Assembly: GCA_018340375.1 (NCBI GenBank)
Contig: JAFFJZ010000013.1
Coordinates: 1,860,001 to 1,924,000 of the forward strand
Direction of reading: 5' to 3'
Source of the DNA: Gonatopus flavifemur
Taxonomy: Eukaryota > Arthropoda > Insecta > Hymenoptera > Dryinidae
DNA: 64,000 bases
Part shown: one piece after another, positions 21,462 through 32,873 of the stretch
Layout: each line of letters starts with the position of its first letter
How positions within the stretch are numbered: the stretch's first letter is position 1
Notes under the pieces: model-generated
What the model was told of the DNA's origin: nothing
The model's input: only the letters and a program-made list of their open reading frames with translations
Databases searched by the model: none
Made by a program: the position numbers and the translations under genes

Positions 21462-22741
21462 TTGGGTATGGGAATGAGTTTCCGCCCTTTCGGAAAAAGT
21501 GTTACTGCTGATACTATTCTTGAGTTCACTCAAGTGCTATACTTGTGATTTGGAAGTGGATATGTGAAGTGTCGATTGCGGTGGTTGACATTTGTTACAA
21601 GCGTGAATTTCTTATCTGGTGTCGAAAATGACAACGTTTGTCCCGACAAAACAGCATTTGCGGGAAGTTATGCTTCATTATTTTATTTCGAAGAAAAGTG
21701 CCGCTGAAACGTATCGTGTACTGTGCAATATTTACGGTCATCACGCTCCGTCTAATACAGGTTGTGCAGAGTGGTTTCGACGATTCCAAAGTGGCGATTT
21801 TGATGTGAGTGATGAAGAACGCGGAAGGGCACCGAAAAATTCGAAGATGTGAAACTGAAACAATTATTGAATGAAGATGCATGCCGAACCCTAGATGAGT
21901 TGTCTGAATAGTTGGGTGTTGACAGGTCGACCGTCGGTAAACGCTTGCACGAGATGGGAATGGTCCAAAAAGCAGGTAATTGGGTGCCGCATCAACTAAA
22001 GGAGAGAGGTATCGAGAGACGTTTGGTAACGTGCGAGATGCTTCTTGAACGGCAGAAGAGAAAGAGTTTTCTGCATCGTATTGTCACTGGCGATGAAGAA
22101 TGGATCTATCACGATGATCCTAAGCGTCGGAAAAATTGGGGGCTGTCAGGTGTACCAGGTCCATCGACACCGAAAACAAATATCCACGCTTCAAAGATTA
22201 TGTTGTGCATCTGGTGGGATCAGGAAGGTGTCATTTATTATGAACTTTTTAAACCGTCAGAAACAATCACTGGCGATCGTTACAGACTACAGCTAATACG
22301 TTTGAATCGAGCTCTAAAAGAAAAACGATCGGAATGGGACGGTCATCATGATAAACTTATCTTGCTGCATGATAATGCTAGGCCACATGTTGCTCAACCT
22401 GTTGAAAAATATTTGGAAGGAGTGAATTGGGAAATCTCGCCCCACCCGCGTATTCCCCAGACATTGCGACTTCGGATTATATCATCTATTTCGATCTATG
22501 CCATCAGCCCTTACTGGAGAGCGGTTTACTTCTTACGAAAGCGTCGAAAAATGGCTCAATGAATGGATCGAGTAAAAAGGACCTGCTTTTTTTCTCCGAG
22601 GAATCCGTATGCTGCCTGAAAGATGGGCAAAAGTGGTTCCTTCCGATGGTGCATACTTTGAATAACATTATGTAATAACCCATTGTTTGAATAAAAATCA
22701 ACTTCGCTTGAAAAAGGGCGGAAACTTATTCTCATACCCAA
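21462..22741 (+). mobile_element. Mos1-like mariner, degenerate
   Basis: Left end TTGGGTATGGGAATGAGTTT and right end (inverted) TTGGGTATGAGAATAAGTTT, both continuing CCGCCCTTT. The target duplication is not clean (TA at left, TC at right). It is inserted at the end of repeat copy A. Confidence 0.8.
21628..22675 (+). pseudogene. Mariner transposase (mauritiana-type), frameshifted
   Basis: Starts MTTFVPTKQHLREVMLHYF and contains ECWFRRF-like AEWFRRFQSGDFDV, as in Mos1. A frameshift after RGRAPKN leads to FEDVKLKQLLNED; a stop follows ELSE; then LGVDRSTVGKRLHEMG, RIVTGDEEWIYHDDPKRRK (first D) and LLHDNARPHVAQ (second D) are in frame. A second frameshift near 22430 moves YSPDIATSD (third D) to another frame. 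Read together the three catalytic residues were present in the ancestor, but no functional protein can be made. Confidence 0.85.
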
Positions 22742-23311
22742 TCGATGAGAAAATATGAGCCGGAATTCGCATTCATCCAAAAAACGATGTCTTGTGAATC
22801 CGAAAACAATTACTACAAGTTCCTAGTTCTCTTCAAGTGGTCAGGAATTTTCCTGATTCCGGATAAGTGATTTTTCGGGCATATGCTACTTTACCTACCA
22901 CTTAGATAACTCACAAAAATCTCTGATGAGTTTGAAAAAAAAACTCCTCCTGAACCCCCTTCTAGAATTCGAAGAATTCCTGAAGAGTTCCAGAAAGAAT
23001 TCAACGAGTCAGACGATTTAATTTGATACAATCCGATCTTATCAGAAGGATCTCAATTCGCTCCAATTCAATCCAATTGATTTGAATCCTATCTAAGTTC
23101 ATAGCAGGAATGGAATGAGCACGCGCACACACTGCTGTACCTTGTATAATGAGTTTCTTCACTCGAAAAGCATGAATCGATTGCCCGGCAATGTGCTTAC
23201 TTTGAAGGCATGAATTACTCTCATAAACAAACTCCATGGCTGTTCTTCTCGTGAATCCTCCCTAGGGAGTTTGAGTTTGAGATTTGCAATGTGAAGCTTT
23301 GAAAATTTCAT
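22742..23311. other. Gene-free interval
   Basis: AT-rich, with runs of AATTC and ATCCAATT-like words near 23020-23095. No gene or element supported. Confidence 0.4.
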
Positions 23312-23536
23312 GGTACCATAAAACGGGGCGAGTAGGATTATTAGGAGAATGAGATCACCAACGGAAAAGATGTTGAATAAGTTCATAACCGATGGTTCAA
23401 TTCATGAAAGCAGGGAATATTAAACGTTCATCATTCCTATTGATCACATGATTAGTCATGACTTTATGAACCATCCTCTTCATTGGTGATCTCAATCACT
23501 TTATTGATCCTATTCACCCCGTTTTACGGTGTTAAC
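23312..23536. mobile_element. MITE with ACCGTAAAACGGGG-type ends
   Basis: CCATAAAACGGGGCGAGTAG at the left is complementary to the right end ATTCACCCCGTTTTACGGTG. Inner blocks GAGATCACCAACGG and CATTGGTGATCTC also pair. Non-coding, about 220 bp. Confidence 0.65.
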
Positions 23537-24680
23537 TTCGAAGTTGACTGAATAGTTGATGCAGGATCTAGGACTTTGATTTATTGAATGCTACGTAGGT
23601 CATTATGAACATTATTAACATTTGGGGGGGAGTTTAATCGCAATTCACAGATCGATCGAAGGAACAATCAATCGGTAACCATTAATTTATTGATAAATAG
23701 ATGAATCAAAAACTCTGCTAATGGAAAGGCACATGGCTTCCTCGACTGGCTCAACTGAATGAAAAAGAATTCGATTGCCAATTTCAGAGGAGTATTTTGT
23801 TCCCCAATACCCCATCTTCTTTGTGTCGATTCCGATGAGACTCATGTGGAAGCATTATTGAACTATCATTGAGGCGAAGTATGAGTTTCATCATATTCAA
23901 TTGCTTAGGAGACAAGTTATGCGCCTTCACAAAAGTAACCATGTTGATCAAATATGTTTTTTTTCAATTCAGTTCCTCTGAATGTATCACTCATTGAGTC
24001 TTGCATGGAGATCTGGAAAACTCAAGAACTTGTCAATTACATCGACATGAATACGATTGATCATTGTTGTACATAATCTGAGGCTACAGCGTGGATAATA
24101 AAACGTTATCCACGCTATTGCGTCAGATTTGCGCAGAATTCAAGCAAATTCGATTCGTGAAAAGAGTCCAAATTTGATCCAGAAAGGTGATACAATATTG
24201 TCCAGTCTACAGCAATGTCGTCAAAAAATATGGGTTGTCAATATTTGACTACATGTGGCTCATAATCCTAGCCTCTTTCAAATGAAACGTCGATTTGCAA
24301 TAGTTCGTGCAATTATTGTATACAATCTGTTTTCTATAAATTCCAAAACTTGAATTGATCGTAAGAAAATTTTATTGAAACATTATTTATTCTGACATCG
24401 TTCAACATCCTGTTGTAAATCAAAATTCAAGAATGCGAGAATCGAAACGAATGAAACATGAGGAGGTTTCAATCAACTTCTCAAATTGCGCTCAGAGGAC
24501 TGCTTGGTTACGCTCTACACCGTTCTATACGCTTCACTTCTACCTGGGATTCAACAAACCACGGAAGAATCACACTGTTGGGAAAATCAGTTCAAAACTT
24601 CACAACACGGATACGAAGTTTCTTACGTATCAGTATTACGAAATTTTGTATCATGTAAATCATGTGGCCATATCTGTTTA
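23537..24680. other. Gene-free interval with one short hairpin
   Basis: No gene supported. AGCGTGGATAA (24088-24098) pairs with TTATCCACGCT (about 24106-24116) as a small hairpin. Nothing else stands out. Confidence 0.4.
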
Positions 24681-25563
24681 CTACTGTGGGAAAAAAGTAA
24701 GGTGAATTTTTAATTTCAACTTCTCAAGTTGCCAGGGCTGTTAATGACATCTGTGCCAAACTTCATGTCAATGTCATTATCAGTAATACATTCACGCTTG
24801 TGTTTACCAAACGACCAAGAGTGCATTTTTCGATTTTTACAATGTCTGATTTAATTGAGCAGAGAAGTGCAATCAAATTTTGTTCGCGGAATGAAATTTC
24901 GGCTGCGGAAACTTTGAGGATGTTGCGGAAGGCCTTTGGTGATTCTACCATGTCGCAGAAAAATGTTTATCAGTGGTACAAAGACTTCAAAGAGGTTCGA
25001 GAACGTGTTGATGACTTGGAGCGCTCCGGACGACCATCGACGTCAACAGATGACCAACACGTCGATGAAGTGAAGGAATGAGTGCTCAAAAATCGTCGGT
25101 TGACTGTTGAAGACCCTACTGATATGATGCGTGAAGCAATTCGTCTAGAAAGACCAGAATTATGGGCCAACAACTCTTGGTTTTTGCATCACGATAATGC
25201 ACCGTCTCATACTGCACTCGTTCTTCGTGATCATTTCACTAAAAATTCGACGCATATCGTTCCACAACTAACGTATTCACCTGATTTGGCTCCGTGTGAC
25301 TTCTGGCTATCCCCAAAACTCGAGAGAGCACTCCGGGGAAAGCGTTTCGTGTCGATTGAGGAGATAAAAGCTGAATCGAAGAAGGCGCTGATGGCGATAC
25401 CGGAAAGGGACTATTGAGCATGTTTCGATGATTGGAAAAAACGTTGACATAAGTGTATTTTATCGAGAGGGGATTACTTTGAAGGGGATGAAATTGATGT
25501 GGAAGAATAAATGGAGATTTTCCATTTTACAAACAAATTCACTTTACTTTTTGCCCACGGTAG
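24681..25563 (+). mobile_element. Internally deleted mariner (883 bp)
   Basis: Ends CTACTGTGGGAAAAAAGTAA at left and, inverted, CTACCGTGGGCAAAAAGTAA at right, flanked by TA on both sides. The AAAAAGTAAGGTGA core is shared with the 390-1711 mariner, so the two are related lineages. Compared with that 1.32-kb element it lacks about 440 bp of the middle of the transposase. Confidence 0.85.
24842..25509 (+). pseudogene. Mariner transposase remnant, middle deleted
   Basis: Starts MSDLIEQRSAIKFCSRNEIS and keeps the helix-turn-helix region (QKNVYQWYKDFKE) and the intact hook GRPSTST. A TGA follows VDEVKE. The frame then jumps from LTVED directly to the region before the second catalytic residue (MMREAIRLERPELWANNSW), so the segment with the first D is missing. 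HHDNAPSHTA and YSPDLAPCD, the second and third D, are present. A stop near the end (PERDY-stop) and another follow. It cannot make an active enzyme but could still be mobilised through its TIRs. Confidence 0.85.
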
Positions 25564-25697
25564 TATATCATTGTTATAAAATTTATGATCAGTTTTGATA
25601 CAAGATTTAATATCACAGCTTGTTACGAAATTCAATACCATTTGTGATACAAGATTTTGTATCATTTTCAACAGTGACTAGACAAAAGTTGGTAATT
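25564..25697. other. Spacer before the large palindrome
   Basis: Short segment with variants of GATACAAGATTTAATATCAC. No gene. Confidence 0.4.
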
Positions 25698-25776
25698 CTA
25701 TTGATCAGCTGAATTTCCGTCATCACTAAATTTTTTATCATTATCATTCAGGAATGGACGGAATGATAACTAGATG

Positions 25777-26050
25777 CCCACTGAGCATTTCTGTTAGAAC
25801 CTCGTATTATTATTGTAGCAATATTAATGCGATCTTGGAAGTACCTGTTTTTCAATTTACAAATGCAATATTACAAGAGTAACTCACAGAAATATCGTTG
25901 AAATATCATTTGGCAACGGAACATCGCTGTAATTCACTTGTAACTGAATTCTGTAATATTACTGTTGTAATTCTCATAACAGGTACTTTCAAGATCGCAT
26001 CAATATCGCTGCAATATTATTGCGAGTTTTGAACAGAAATGCTCAGTGGG
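25777..26050. mobile_element. MITE nested in the left palindrome arm (274 bp)
   Basis: CCCACTGAGCATTTCTGTT at the left end pairs with AACAGAAATGCTCAGTGGG at the right end. The interior is itself partly palindromic (GATCTTGGAAGTACCTGTT against AACAGGTACTTTCAAGATC). Also present in the right arm. Confidence 0.75.
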
Positions 26051-27638
26051 TGTACTATTGGTTAATTGTTCCACATGGACTCATCAATTATGTTCTCGTT
26101 TTTTAAAAAATTCAGTGATTAACAGAATCCATTCATCTCAATTTGATCTTATTGAAGAGCGATTTCCGTCACCAACAGACCACGATTCGATAGGATCAAT
26201 TTTGAGTTTATTTCAGATACAGTTACATATAATAAACATTCAATGAACCTGCACATGTTCATAGTCTCATTTTGGGGTCGACCAACGTTCGTTGCACGTT
26301 TCCATTTCGTTGGGGATTCTTCAATCGGGTAATTGATTGAAATCCAGGATCATTGGTTGATCTATGAAGGAATAGTGTATTATCACATTTGGACATACTT
26401 GGGACGTACGTGCACTGTTCTTAGAACTACCTGAGACATTATTTGCACGTTCCCTGTGTTGTAATCAAGCCCGTTTTATGAACGTTCAAAAAACATCCTG
26501 GTGCTGTCCGGAAAGTGTCCTTAAAAGGATAATCTCAAGAGATATATCTTACGAACGTTTGAACCCCCCCCCCCCCTCCCAGACATGATCATGTTCCCTG
26601 GGCATTTTTCAAACGTTCTAAGACTGTTTTCAACACATCCGGACGATCTTAGAACGTTTTCGAAACCTCCGAGTGCTGTTAGGGCCCGGTATTACACAGG
26701 AAGTGCTCTTAAAAGGATACTCTCAAGAGGCAAGTGCTCTCAGGAGGATGCTTTCAAGATAATGACACGTCTCTGGTGAAAGAAAACGATAGGGAATGAT
26801 GGAAAGAGTCAAAAACCGCATAGAAAATGATTCAGAGTTATATCTATCATTTACCTGTTTCTATCAGTTCTTATCTGCCTCTAAGCGGCTTTCAACTCTT
26901 CTCATTATTTTCTTTTGTTTCTTTTTCCCGCAGTAGGTAGCTCAATCTTATCGCGTCTTTCTGTTAAATCATCCAAAATTGAGTTCAAACAAAGATCTGA
27001 AATTTTCAGGGGAATTTCAGCTATCTTAGATAGCATCAGAGTTCTCAGAGAGTTCTTTATGAATACATCGCATTCATTATGAGCCCTTTTAGACCTCCTA
27101 TGCTATCTGGGTATGGTTCAAAATTCATCGGAACTGAATCCAGTGAGTAATTATATTGATTCAGACTCAATCTTATTCATGGAAAGATGTTTGTTCAGGT
27201 ATTGATCAAGGTATTATTTCCACAGGCTGGGTCCAGATTAAGGTTAAAAAAGTGACACAGAAACATTCAAATTCTGATCCATCGGTCTCCAGCTGGTAGT
27301 TCAAATATTAGTCAAACGTATTTCTACTTGGTTCAATGGGCAAACTGGATCTGAGATGGGAATAGTACTACCTTGGTCCATGTCTGTGTACACAATTTTA
27401 ACCCCCTCGAATTATCACAATGAAAGTTATTCTCATAATCACAGCATTGAAAGAAACCTCCAACTTTTTATTCCAAATCGGCGCCATCTGAGTACAATTC
27501 TGACCTCACGAATCGAAAGAGTGCCCACAAAAATAGCAAGTGAGGTATTTTTGCCAAAAGTTTATAATGATTCATATGTCATTCGCAACGTTTGAAATGA
27601 CAGTTGGAATTCTGCATTCTTCGGACCTAATAGATCAA

Positions 27639-27827
27639 GTAATCAATTGAAAACTTTTTGCTTGTAAATTTGAAAAATCGATTACTCAATAACGGTTTGG
27701 AATAATGGACTGGAAATTGGTGTGCAAGTTGCTTTCAATACATACAAGAACATATAAAAGAATGAGCGAAATCGAAGGGGGTCGGGTCAAAACCTCGGTG
27801 ACTTGGCATGGAAATGCCCCATATATA
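27639..27827 (+). repeat. Repeat R, copy 1 (in palindrome spacer)
   Basis: About 189 bp from GTAATCAATTGAAAA to GGAAATGCCCCATATATA. It recurs in direct orientation at 30169-30358, outside the palindrome, with a handful of differences. Confidence 0.85.
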
Positions 27828-29698
27828 CTTAGATTGATTTGTTTGTGAAACTCTGCCACCTTCCAAATTCACTCTTCTCATACGGTTGAGAAGTTTTGTC
27901 ATATCTGTAATTAAGACAGCCAGATCACAATCACTCGATTGAATTGAAGATCATATTCATCATGAACAACTCGTATATAACTGCTGTCACGTCCACAGAA
28001 GTCCAGCAACATCCCTATTGGTGACATATGGAACTAGAATTTGAATGGATTTTTTTATTCCGATCAATCGTTTTCTTGAATAATCTATTAACCGTGTAAT
28101 TGTGCGATTCTGATTAATCTATTAGGTCCGAAGAATGCAGAATTCCAACTGTCATTTCAAACGTTGCGAATGACATATGAATCATTATAAACTTTTGGCA
28201 AAAATACCTTACTTGCTATTTTTGTGGGCACTCTTTCGATTCGTGAGGTCAGAATTGTACTCAGATGGCGCCGATTTGGAATAAAAAGTTGGAGGTTTCT
28301 TTCAATGCTGTGATTATGAGAATAACTTTCATTGTGATAATTCGAGGGGGTTAAAATTGTGTACACAGACATGGACCAAGGTAGTACTATTCCCATCTCA
28401 GATCCAGTTTGCCCATTGAACCAAGTAGAAATACGTTTGACTAATATTTGAACTACCAGCTGGAGACCGATGGATCAGGATTTGAATGTTTCTGTGTCAC
28501 TTTTTTAACCTTAATCTGGACCCAGCCTGTGGAAATAATACCTTGATCAATACCTGAACAAACATCTTTCCATGAATAAGATTGAGTCTGAATCAATATA
28601 ATTACTCACTGGATTCAGTTCCGATGAATTTTGAACCATACCCAGATAGCATAGGAGGTCTAAAAGGGCTCATAATGAATGCGATGTATTCATAAAGAAC
28701 TCTTTGAGAACTCTGATGCTATCTAAGATAGCTGAAATTCCCCTGAAAATTTCAGATCTTTGTTTGAACTCAATTTTGGATGATTTAACAGAAAAACGCG
28801 ATAAGATTGAGCTACCTACTGCGGGAAAAAGAAACAAAAGAAAATAATGAGAAGAGTTGAAAGCCGCTTAGAGGCAGATAAGAACTGATAGAAACAGGTA
28901 AATGATAGATATAACTCTGAATCATTTTCTATGCGGTTTTTGACTCTTTCCATCATTCCCTATCGTTTTCTTTCACCAGAGACGTGTCATTATCTTGAAA
29001 GCATCCTCCTGAGAGCACTTGCCTCTTGAGAGTATCCTTTTAAGAGCACTTCCTGTGTAATACCGGGCCCTAACAGCACTCGGAGGTTTCGAAAACGTTC
29101 TAAGATCGACCGGATGTGTTGAAAACAGTCTTACAACGTTTGAAAAACGCCCAGGGAACATGATCATGTCTGGGAGGGGGGGGGGGTCAAACGTTCGTAA
29201 GCTATATCTCTTGAGATTATCCTTTTAAGGACACTTCCCGGACAGCACCAGGATGTTTTTTGAACGTTCATAAAACGGGCTTGATTACAACACAGGGAAC
29301 GTGCAAATAATGTCTCAGGTAGTTCTAAGAACAGTGCACGTACGTCCCAAGTATGTCCAAATGTGATAATACACTATTCCTTCATAGATCAACCAATGAT
29401 CCTGGATTTCAATCAATTACCCGATTGAAGAATCCCCAACGAAATGGAAACGTGCAACGAACGTTGGTCGACCCCAAAATGAGACTATGAACATGTGCAG
29501 GTTCATTGAATGTTTATTATATGTAACTGTATCTGAAATAAACTCAAAATTGATCCTATCGAATCGTGGTCTGTTGGTGACGGAAATCGCTCTTCAATAA
29601 GATCAAATTGAGATGAATGGATTCTGTTAATCACTGAATTTTTTGAAAAACGAGAACATAATTGATGAGTCCATGTGGAACAATTAACCAATAGTACA

Positions 29699-29972
29699 CC
29701 CACTGAGCATTTCTGTTCAAACCTCGCAATAATATTGCAGCGATATTGATGCGATCTTGAAAGTACCTGTTATGAGAATTACAACAGTAATATTACAGAA
29801 TTCAGTTACAAGTGAATTACAGCGATGTTCCGTTGTCAAATGATATTCCAACGATATTTCTGTGAGTTACTCTTGTAATATTGCATTTGTAAATTGAAAA
29901 ACAGGTACTTCCAAGATCGCATTAATATTGCTACAATAATAATACGAGGTTCTAACAGAAATGCTCAGTGGG
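29699..29972. mobile_element. MITE nested in the right palindrome arm
   Basis: Mirror copy of 25777-26050 with the same CCCACTGAGC ends. It was therefore inserted before the arms were duplicated. Confidence 0.75.
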
Positions 29973-30168
29973 CATCTAGTTATCATTCCGTCCATTCCTG
30001 AATGATAATGATAAAAAATTTAGTGATGACGGAAATTCAACTGATCAATAGACAATTAAGTGATGATTACTCCGAATAATTTTTTTGTATTTTTTTTCTG
30101 AAACTACATTCAAAGACGAGAAAAATGACCCCCTACTTCTCATTCATATCGATATTCATCACTGTGTT

Positions 30169-30347
30169 GTAATCAATTGAAAAGTTTTTGCTTGTAAATT
30201 TGAAAAATCGATTACTCAATAACGGCTTGGAATAATGGGCTGGAAATTGGTGTGCAAGTTGCTTTCAACACATACAAGAACATATAAAAAAATGAGCGAA
30301 ATCGAAGGGGGTCGGGTCAAAACCTCGGTGACTTGGCATGGAATGCC

Positions 30348-30358
<11 letters not shown>
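30169..30358 (+). repeat. Repeat R, copy 2
   Basis: Direct copy of 27639-27827, ending in a TA microsatellite where copy 1 has only ATATATA. Confidence 0.85.

Positions 30359-30382
<24 letters not shown>
30350..30382. repeat. TA dinucleotide microsatellite
   Basis: About 16 uninterrupted TA units directly after repeat R copy 2. Confidence 0.95.
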
Positions 30383-30385
<3 letters not shown>

Positions 30386-30579
30386 GTGGAGAAAATTTTA
30401 CTACAAATAGTATGAAATCTTCACGTGCTCCCCCTAGTGGAAATGGAGAATAGGAATGGATTGGAATTCTATCCTTCTGAATCCATCCGAATCTATTTCT
30501 ATGACGTCTATTCCAAGGGAAGTGAAAGGTCTATCCAATGCATTCCGGATTTCATCCCAATATAATTAATTGTATTGAT

Positions 30580-31115
30580 TATAATTGTATTCATGGAAAT
30601 GTAGAAAAATTCAATACATTTTTATCCATTTGAATTTTTAATCCTTCTCAATGGTAAATTTGGGATATAATTTCTATTACATGTGATGAATTTTCATGCC
30701 CCGATAATTCAATCCATTTTCATACTAATCACGGTACAGACATTGAATCCGTCTCAATCATTTTCCATCACCTATTCATTTCAATCTCAGTTACGGAATA
30801 CAATCCTTTTCCAATTGAATCCATCGAAACCGATAATCTGCATGGATTCCAAGTGACCTGGAAATCCTAACCCATTCAATCCGAACTTCATTCTGATATG
30901 AGTGTATTCATGAAAGGTTCACAGAATTTAATACATTTTTATCCATCTTTATCGAATCTTTAATCCTCCCCAATGCTAAATTCGGGATATAATTCTTATT
31001 ACATGTAATGAATTTTCAAGTCGCGATAATTTGATCCATTTCCATACTGATTACGTTATAGACATTGAATCCGTTTCAATCATTCTTCATCCCCTATCCA
31101 TTTTAATCTCTGAAT
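30580..31115 (+). repeat. Tandem duplication, period about 322 bp, diverged
   Basis: Blocks ATACATTTTTATCCATTTGA, GGGATATAATT, ATTACATGTGATGAATTTTC and GACATTGAATCCGT recur in the same order about 322 bp later with roughly 15-20% change. Non-coding. The intervals 30383-30579 and 31116-31442 hold no gene. Confidence 0.65.
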
Positions 31116-31442
31116 TGATAATCAGAATTAATCCACATATATTTTGTTGAATTCATCTCCTGGGATTGGATAGGATGAAGATATTTCATTACAATCGCAA
31201 GATTAAGTGACATTCAGAATGATATTTTAACCTCATTGAAAAGTTTAATTAACTCCAATTCATTTTCATGTATTGAAATGGATTGAGCGGATTCATATTT
31301 TCATTGAAGATTAGAATGAATGAACAGGTGTACACTTGAATCCATTTTTCCGGATTGGAAAAGATGAAGGAATCTTATTGCAATTGAAAAATGAAGTGGC
31401 ATTCCAATAATATTTGATTCACATGGGAACTGAATTAAACTA

Positions 31443-32280
31443 TTAGGTGTATAACTTTGCTTCCACCGTTTTGCAATAGATGGCTGTAGTGGTAAGTGGT
31501 AGTTGAAATAAATAGATCATAGATGACATACAATGAGCTCAGGTATTTGTAAACATAACGCCATCTGAATATTAGTCGATTTGTGTCTGCATCGTAAAAT
31601 TATTCTCGTTCAAACATGTCAGCTTACGAGCCGAATTCTCGTCATTTGCGAGAGGTTTTAATTTTCCGCTTGAATATGAAGAAATCTGTGGCTGAGGTTA
31701 TCGAATGCTCTCAAATACCTATGGTGAGGCCGCTATTAGTGGAAGAACGTGCTGAGAGTGGTTTCAACGCTTCAAGAACGGTGATTTTGACGTCAAAGAC
31801 CAGCATGGCGGTGGAAGAGAGAAGGGGTTCGAAGATGCAGAATTGGAGGCATTACTTGATCAAGACTCGTGTCAAACGCAACAAGAATTGGATCATTGGG
31901 AGTGACGCAACCAGCCATTTCAAAACACCTAGTCATGGGAATGATTCAGAAACAAGGAAATTGGGTGCCGTACGAGTTGAAGCCGAGAAATGTTGGACGG
32001 TGTTAGTGTGTTTGTGAACAGCTGCTTGCAAGGCAAAGACGGAAGAGATTTCTGTATCGCAATGTGACTGGAGACGAAAAATGGGTTCGTTACGATAATC
32101 CCAAGCGCAGAAAATCATGGTGATATCCCGGCCATGCTTCCACGTCGACGGCCAAACCAAATTCACGGTTCCAAGGTTATGCTCAGTATTTGGTGGGACC
32201 AGCTCGGTGTAGTGTATTAAGAGTTGTTAAAACTGACTGAAACAATCACAGGCTATCGTGATCGAACGCAATTGAGGGGT
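31443..32280 (+). mobile_element. 5' part of a Mos1-like mariner (TTAGGTGTATAAC family)
   Basis: Begins TTAGGTGTATAACTTTGCTT after TA. The transposase starts at 31616 (MSAYEPNSRHLREVLIF), then shifts frame after KKSVAE; later pieces GNDSETRKLG, MTGDEKW-like and WWDQLGV appear in different frames. It ends around 32280 after TETITGYRDRTQL-like sequence, so the 3' half with the second and third catalytic D and the right TIR is missing. A related copy is at 38790-39574. Confidence 0.8.
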
Positions 32281-32873
32281 TATATTCTAAAAATCAGAGG
32301 GTTTTTTGTGAATTTTTTGTGACTCTGGAAATGAAACGATCAATATAAGGTTTTGAGGATTCATTATACATATCTTGAGGTGAACACAAAATTTCCTTTC
32401 CAATATTGAGGACAAAATGGCGGCTCAGTTGTATATACCAAAGAAACGTATTTTTTTTCCAGGCGCTCCACGGCCGACAGCAGAAGTCTCGTACGTCTGC
32501 GGCTAGAACGATAAACAAAATTTTTCCTCAATCTACATGGATGTTGCTACTGAAGTACATAGGATTATTGAAAAATATTGATTTTTGCAATTTCGGCATC
32601 AATTTGAAGGAGAAGAATCTCCGACGAAAACATCGACCTTGATTTGCCTATAAAAATCGTAATTGTTCATCAATCGTAAAAATCCTATGTACTTCAGCAG
32701 ATGATCTATCTAAGAAGCTACAGTTAAATTCTCAAGTCAATCGGATGAAAATTACTCGAGTTCCACTGCCGGCCGATTTTGAAAAAGTGGTTTCGAGAAA
32801 AACGCGTTCGAAGTTCGAGAATGAGTTTACTATAGGAAATTCTCAAAATAGAGGCTTGCGGATTTTTTCACCT
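32281..32873. other. Gene-free interval with a 148-bp inverted repeat
   Basis: CTGAAGTACATAGGATTATT (from 32550) pairs with AATCCTATGTACTTCAG (to 32697). The rest is non-coding and may belong to the 3' flank of the Mutator-like element. Confidence 0.5.

Larger units (their letters stand above)
25698..30051. repeat. Large palindrome: two 1.94-kb arms around a 481-bp spacer
   Basis: 25698-27635 is the inverted copy of 28117-30051. The outer edges read CTATTGATCAG and CTGATCAATAG; the inner edges read CGGACCTAATAGAT and ATCTATTAGGTCCG. Spot comparison along the arms finds only scattered differences (for example TTTTTTAAAAAATT versus TTTTTCAAAAAATT, AGAGAGTTC versus AAAGAGTTC, a C13 tract versus a G11 tract), so identity is roughly 98-99%. 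Mirror-image short reading frames occur in both arms. No transposase is recognisable. It could be an inverted duplication, a very long foldback element, or an assembly artefact; scattered differences argue against simple artefact. Confidence 0.88.

Noticed and set aside
23537..24680. Short hairpin at 24088-24116 as a possible microRNA precursor
   Set aside because: The stem is only about 11 bp and the loop short; far below a typical precursor.
25698..30051. Mirror-image open frames in the palindrome arms as duplicated genes
   Set aside because: Each is at most 79 codons, lacks known motifs, and the mirror pairing is explained by arm identity.
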